From the NCBI GenBank assembly GCA_016191785.1, contig JACPVJ010000172.1, positions 1 to 64,000 on the forward strand: a stretch of DNA of 64,000 bases, in the 5' to 3' direction. The stretch's first letter is position 1; each line of letters opens with the position of its first letter. Below the pieces are notes generated by a model. That model was not told the origin of the DNA. It did no database searches and saw only the letters and a program-made list of their open reading frames with translations. Made by a program: the position numbers and the translations under genes. Source of the DNA: Myxococcales bacterium. GTDB lineage: Bacteria > Myxococcota_A > Polyangia > Polyangiales > Polyangiaceae. Shown here one piece after another: positions 62,244 to 64,000 of this stretch.

Positions 62244-64000
62244 ATGGCGGCGCTCTGTGGCAAGCTGTTCGGGGCGGTGTTCTCTCTCTCCGTGTTGAGC
62301 GCGCTGGCGCTCGGAGGCGCGAGCTGCGCGGACGACGAGGAAGGTCTCGGGATCACGGGTGGCAGCGGCGGCACTGACGCCTCTGCCGGTGGCGGCAGCG
62401 CCGGTAGCGGCGGTAGCAGCGGAGGGGGGACTGGCGGCGCGACCGGTGGCACCGGTGGCTCGGCGGCGCCCGAGATCCTCGACCCCCTGGTGATCCCGAA
62501 GTTCCAGCACGCGCTGGTGGTCCCGCCCGCCATGCCCCCGATGGCGAAGACGGGGAACGTGACCGAGTACGAGATCGCGGTGCGTCAGCTCGAGCAGCAA
62601 GTGCTGCCCCCGGGGCTACCCAAGACCAAGGTCTGGGGCTACGGCAAGCCCACCGCACCAGCGACCTTCCACACGCCTGCCTTCACCCTCGAAGCGCGCA
62701 AGGGTGAGCCCGTGCGGGTGAAGTGGATCAACGACTTGATCGACGCGAGCGGCAACTACTTGCCACACCTGCTCACGGTGGACCCGACGTTGCACTGGGC
62801 GAACCCGCCAGGCCCCCCCGACTCCATGAGCATGTCGAGCACGCCGTACACGGGCCCCGTGCCGATCGTGACCCACCTGCATGGCGGGCACAGCCCGGCC
62901 GTCAGCGACGGTCACCCGGAAGCGTGGTGGCTGCCGAACGCCAAGAACATCCCGTCTGGATACGTGACCAAGGGAACGCACTTCGGTACCACCCAGGACG
63001 TGGGTGCGGGGGCCGTGCTCTTCGAGTACCCGAACGATCAGCGCGCGAGCACGCTCTGGTATCACGACCACGCCCTGGGTATCACGCGCCTGAACGTGTA
63101 CGCGGGCATGGCGGGCTTCTATCTCTTGCGCGACTCGGAAGAGGACGCGATGGGTCTGCCCGGCCCGGCGCCCAAGGCCGGCGACGGCGCAAGCATGCGT
63201 TACTACGAGATCCCCATCGCCATCCAAGATCGCGCGTTCTTCGACGACGGATCGCTGCGCTACCCGAAGAGCCGCGAGGAGTTCGACGGCTACAAGGGGC
63301 CCTACATGCCCCAGACCTCGGTCCACCCGTTCTGGAATCCGGAAGCGTTCGGCGACACGATGATGGTCAACGGGCGCGTCTGGCCGTACGTCGAGGTGGA
63401 GCACCGGCTCTACCGCTTCCGCCTGCTCAACGGCTGCAACGCGCGCACCCTGCGCCTCGCCTTCGACAAGAAGATCGACTTTCACCAGATCGGCAACGAC
63501 GGCGGGTTCCTCTCCGGCGCGCCGGTGAAGCGGAGCGAAATCGTGCTCGGCCCCGGTGAGCGCGCCGACGTGCTCGTCGACCTCACGGACCGCAGCCCGG
63601 GTGAGGTCATCACGCTCTTGAACCGGGGTCCGGACGAGCCGTTCAAGGGCCTCGCCGCCGACCAGGACGTCTCGAACCCGGCCACGACGGGCCTGGTGAT
63701 GCAGCTCCGCGTCGTGACCGCCACGACCGACGGCAAGCCGGGAGCCATCCCGACCTCGCTCCCAGTGGTCTCGCCGCTCAGCACCACGCTCGCGCCCCGC
63801 GACCTCACGCTCAGCGAAGAGATGTACGAGCCCGCGGACATCCCCGTCGAGGCCGTGCTCGGCACGCCCGACAAGGGCCCGCTCGAGTGGGGCGCCGAAG
63901 CCACCGAGACCCCCACGGCCGGCGACACCGAGATCTGGCGGGTCTTCAACCTGACCGCGGACGCGCATCCCATCCACTTGCACCTGGTGATGTTCCAGGT
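62244..64000 (+). CDS. Multicopper oxidase (CotA/bilirubin-oxidase type), partial at right edge
   Basis: 585 codons visible, no stop. The N-terminus from ATG 62244 is a signal with a lipobox-like GGASC (Cys28) and a GSGG linker (38-73). Copper ligands are in HLHG (211-214), WYHDH (272-276) and HPIHLH (about 575-580); the type 1 site near the C-terminus lies beyond the window. The spacing fits CotA-like laccases that oxidise metals, bilirubin or phenols. It would be exported and possibly lipid-anchored. Confidence 0.88.
   Translation, partial: MAALCGKLFGAVFSLSVLSALALGGASCADDEEGLGITGGSGGTDASAGGGSAGSGGSSGGGTGGATGGTGGSAAPEILDPLVIPKFQHALVVPPAMPPMAKTGNVTEYEIAVRQLEQQVLPPGLPKTKVWGYGKPTAPATFHTPAFTLEARKGEPVRVKWINDLIDASGNYLPHLLTVDPTLHWANPPGPPDSMSMSSTPYTGPVPIVTHLHGGHSPAVSDGHPEAWWLPNAKNIPSGYVTKGTHFGTTQDVGAGAVLFEYPNDQRASTLWYHDHALGITRLNVYAGMAGFYLLRDSEEDAMGLPGPAPKAGDGASMRYYEIPIAIQDRAFFDDGSLRYPKSREEFDGYKGPYMPQTSVHPFWNPEAFGDTMMVNGRVWPYVEVEHRLYRFRLLNGCNARTLRLAFDKKIDFHQIGNDGGFLSGAPVKRSEIVLGPGERADVLVDLTDRSPGEVITLLNRGPDEPFKGLAADQDVSNPATTGLVMQLRVVTATTDGKPGAIPTSLPVVSPLSTTLAPRDLTLSEEMYEPADIPVEAVLGTPDKGPLEWGAEATETPTAGDTEIWRVFNLTADAHPIHLHLVMFQ

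Overview
The window is high-GC DNA with strong GC3 bias, so most antisense frames stay open. It appears to come from a large-genome deltaproteobacterium of the Myxococcota, probably the Polyangiales/Sorangium side. The evidence is qualitative: many exported lipoproteins with Gly/Ser/Thr-rich 'GSGG/TGG' linkers, eukaryote-like Ser/Thr kinases (one fused to WD40 and TPR repeats), an FHA-domain sigma54 activator, PEGA and IgGFc-binding-like proteins, a protein that looks like the myxobacterial TIGR02265 family, and small LuxR-type HTH proteins. No rRNA, tRNA, CRISPR array, phage or intact insertion sequence was seen.

Layout. 0.3-4.8 kb: a tightly packed operon of glycerol-3-phosphate dehydrogenase subunits GlpA and GlpB, a UbiA-type prenyltransferase and an acetoacetate-decarboxylase-like protein. 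5-10.9 kb: exported proteins, including a lipoprotein joining a somatomedin-B-like module to a PEP-synthase-type ATP-binding domain. 11-15.6 kb: surface-polymer genes (membrane sulfatase/phosphotransferase, glycosyltransferase, MOP-family flippase). 15.7-24 kb: a vWA lipoprotein, CDF metal transporter, MuiA-like protein, FHA protein, SYLF protein and further lipoproteins. 24-31 kb is a decayed patch: a frameshifted YndJ-like gene, a cysteine-rich gene relic, two copies of a 279-bp repeat carrying a DUF433 antitoxin start, two fragments of an L,D-transpeptidase, a methyltransferase relic, and a DUF433 antitoxin next to a broken DUF5615 toxin. 31-46 kb: the intact L,D-transpeptidase, a DODA-type dioxygenase, LuxR regulators, many lipoproteins, and two divergent IgGFc-binding-like genes around a perfect inverted repeat. 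46-58 kb: signalling genes, namely a kinase-WD40-TPR receptor and a translationally coupled operon of sigma54 activator (FHA) > Ser/Thr kinase > TPR/PEGA protein > two lipoproteins, followed by a membrane enzyme resembling eukaryotic GPI ethanolamine-phosphate transferases and a pair of overlapping HTH genes. 58-64 kb: exported proteins, ending inside a multicopper oxidase that runs off the right edge.

Functional reading. Much of the window encodes the cell surface: more than 20 predicted lipoproteins, peptidoglycan-modifying domains (YkuD, DPBB) and surface polymer export. Signalling that could link the envelope to transcription is interleaved with it. Gene fragments meet nose to nose at several points (4.9, 20.3, 25.2, 27.8, 29.9, 50.0 and 58.3 kb), so the region has been repeatedly rearranged. 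All family assignments come from reading motifs in the translations; no database search was run.
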